Source: Bacteroidota bacterium (GTDB taxonomy: Bacteria > Bacteroidota > Kryptoniia > Kryptoniales > JAKASW01). Taken from it: 6,073 nucleotides of DNA. This document shows positions 5,083-6,073 of the stretch, in pieces. The first letter of the stretch is position 1, and every line of letters begins with the position of its first letter. Position numbers and translations under genes: made by a program. The notes under the pieces were generated by a model. That model ran no database searches. It saw only the letters and a list, made by a program, of their open reading frames with translations, and was not told the origin of the DNA. The stretch lies in NCBI GenBank assembly GCA_021796055.1, contig JAJYOS010000425.1, forward strand, positions 1 through 6,073. The letters are read 5' to 3'.

Positions 5083-6073
5083 ATGAGTCCCTCCGATTCC
5101 GGGATGCCGGACATAACGTTGAAGTTCTGCACAGCCTGGCCGGCTGCCCCCTTGCCAAGGTTGTCGATCGAAGAAACCACGATAGCGTACGGTGAATTCT
5201 CGACTTTCTTCACCGACATGACACACAAGTTGGTGTTAACGGTATGCTGAAATGACGCGATTTGATTGGAAGGCAGGACTTTCACGAAGGTCTCGTTCCT
5301 GTACGTCTCATTGAACATACCGGCAAGTTCTTCGGTTGATTCCGGGCGGTTGAGCTTGACGTAGATCGTATTCAACATCCCCCGCGTGATCGGGACAAGA
5401 TGGGGAGAGAAGATTATCTTCAGATCCGCATCGGAAACCTTCTTGAGTTCTTGTTCGATTTCCCCGGTATGTCGATGTACGTAACCGATGTTATACGGAT
5501 ACAGGTTCTCGTTTAATTCTGCAAAGAGAAGTCTTACTTCGGCTTTTCTGCCGGCACCCGTGACCCCCGACTTCGCGTCGATAATCAAAGGCTCCGTCAA
5601 ATCGGCGACCTTATTCTTGAGGAGCGGGTAGACTCCGAGAATCGTGGCCGTAGGGTAACACCCGGGATTTGCCACGAACTGCGCCTTTCGAACCGCGCTG
5701 CGATTGATCTCGGTCAAGCCATACACAAAGTCGTCCAAGAAATCCGGGCTCGTGTGTTTTGTGCCATACCATCTTTCGTACTCATCCGCGTCATCGAACC
5801 GATAATCCGCACTAAGGTCGATGATCTTGACGCGCCCCGAAGTCTGTCCGATTTGCTCGACCACGTTCTTCGCCGCGCCGTGGGGAAGGGAAAGAAAAAC
5901 CGCATCGACGTTATCGATATTGACGTCGGTGTTCTTTACAATTCGGAAATCGTCCGTGGTCGGATAAACATCGCTCATTTTTTTTCCCGCCGCAGATTCA
6001 GCGGTTATGTACTTGATTTCAACGCCGCGATGCCTTCTGAGAATCCTGTAAAGCTCGTAGCCGGCATAACCGG
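5079..6073 (-). CDS. argC: N-acetyl-gamma-glutamyl-phosphate reductase ArgC, 5'-truncated by window edge
   Basis: The enzyme reduces N-acetylglutamyl phosphate to the semialdehyde with NADPH, the step after ArgB. The frame is open to the window edge. The ATG at 5978 is internal, because the 31 codons upstream of it encode GYAGYELYRILRRH...ITAESAAGKK, which continues the Rossmann GASGYAG motif. Only about ten residues (the start and first strand) should be missing, and the 330 visible residues fit a family length near 340-345. Key features are SLPHGAA (cofactor domain), the active-site NPGCYPTA with the catalytic Cys codon at 5658-5660, KSGVTGAGR, the GYVHRHTGEIEQEL segment holding the conserved His, FSPHLVPITRGML, and DNLGKGAAGQAVQNFN near the C-terminus. 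The stop TGA at 5081-5079 overlaps the argB start, so the two enzymes are translationally coupled. The promoter lies outside the window. Confidence 0.96.
   Translation of the reverse strand, partial: GYAGYELYRILRRHRGVEIKYITAESAAGKKMSDVYPTTDDFRIVKNTDVNIDNVDAVFLSLPHGAAKNVVEQIGQTSGRVKIIDLSADYRFDDADEYERWYGTKHTSPDFLDDFVYGLTEINRSAVRKAQFVANPGCYPTATILGVYPLLKNKVADLTEPLIIDAKSGVTGAGRKAEVRLLFAELNENLYPYNIGYVHRHTGEIEQELKKVSDADLKIIFSPHLVPITRGMLNTIYVKLNRPESTEELAGMFNETYRNETFVKVLPSNQIASFQHTVNTNLCVMSVKKVENSPYAIVVSSIDNLGKGAAGQAVQNFNVMSGIPESEGLI
5090..5094 (-). promoter_or_regulatory. Ribosome binding site fixing the TTG start of argB
   Basis: On the minus strand GGAGG at 5094-5090 precedes the TTG at 5082-5080 by seven bases. 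It lies within the last codons of argC. There is no ATG at the conserved N-terminus, so this site decides the start. Confidence 0.75.

Overview
This window is about 6 kb of bacterial DNA of intermediate GC. It holds six protein-coding genes in two blocks that converge near position 3300. Two of the genes are cut by the window edges. No RNA genes, mobile elements, CRISPR arrays or phage genes were seen. The organism is most likely a member of the Bacteroidota/Chlorobi/Ignavibacteria (FCB) assemblage. That rests mainly on the first gene, a GlmU-like protein of a type I associate with that group, so it is an inference. Clear Shine-Dalgarno sequences (GGAGG, AGGTGA, GAGGG, GGAG) and several GTG/TTG starts fit an Ignavibacteria- or Chlorobi-like lineage better than typical Bacteroidia, where Shine-Dalgarno motifs are usually weak.

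Plus-strand block (1-3254): (i) a 5'-truncated GlmU-like sugar nucleotidyltransferase/acyltransferase with a left-handed beta-helix C-terminal half, followed by a convincing intrinsic terminator at about 1306-1344; (ii) a separate two-gene unit encoding an AtuA-type (DUF1446) protein and a 111-residue protein that corresponds to the small C-terminal domain found fused to AtuA in other bacteria. A 14-codon reading frame exactly fills the gap between these two genes. It overlaps the stop of the first (TGATG) and the start of the second (ATGA).

Minus-strand block (6073-3343, read right to left): argC (5' end outside the window), argB, a DUF2085 membrane protein and a second small four-helix membrane protein. 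Each gene overlaps the next by 4-8 bases, so this is almost certainly one transcript with coupled translation. ArgB phosphorylates N-acetylglutamate and ArgC reduces the resulting acyl phosphate, which are consecutive steps of arginine/ornithine synthesis. The roles of the two membrane proteins are unknown. Their tight coupling to argB is the most unusual arrangement here. The 88-base gap between the converging blocks (3255-3342) holds only a weak hairpin.

I found no evidence for a wholly new defence, mobile or RNA-based system. The items worth a second look are the coupled arg/membrane-protein operon, the bridging mini-ORF in the split AtuA pair, and the variant Cys motif in the DUF2085 protein.
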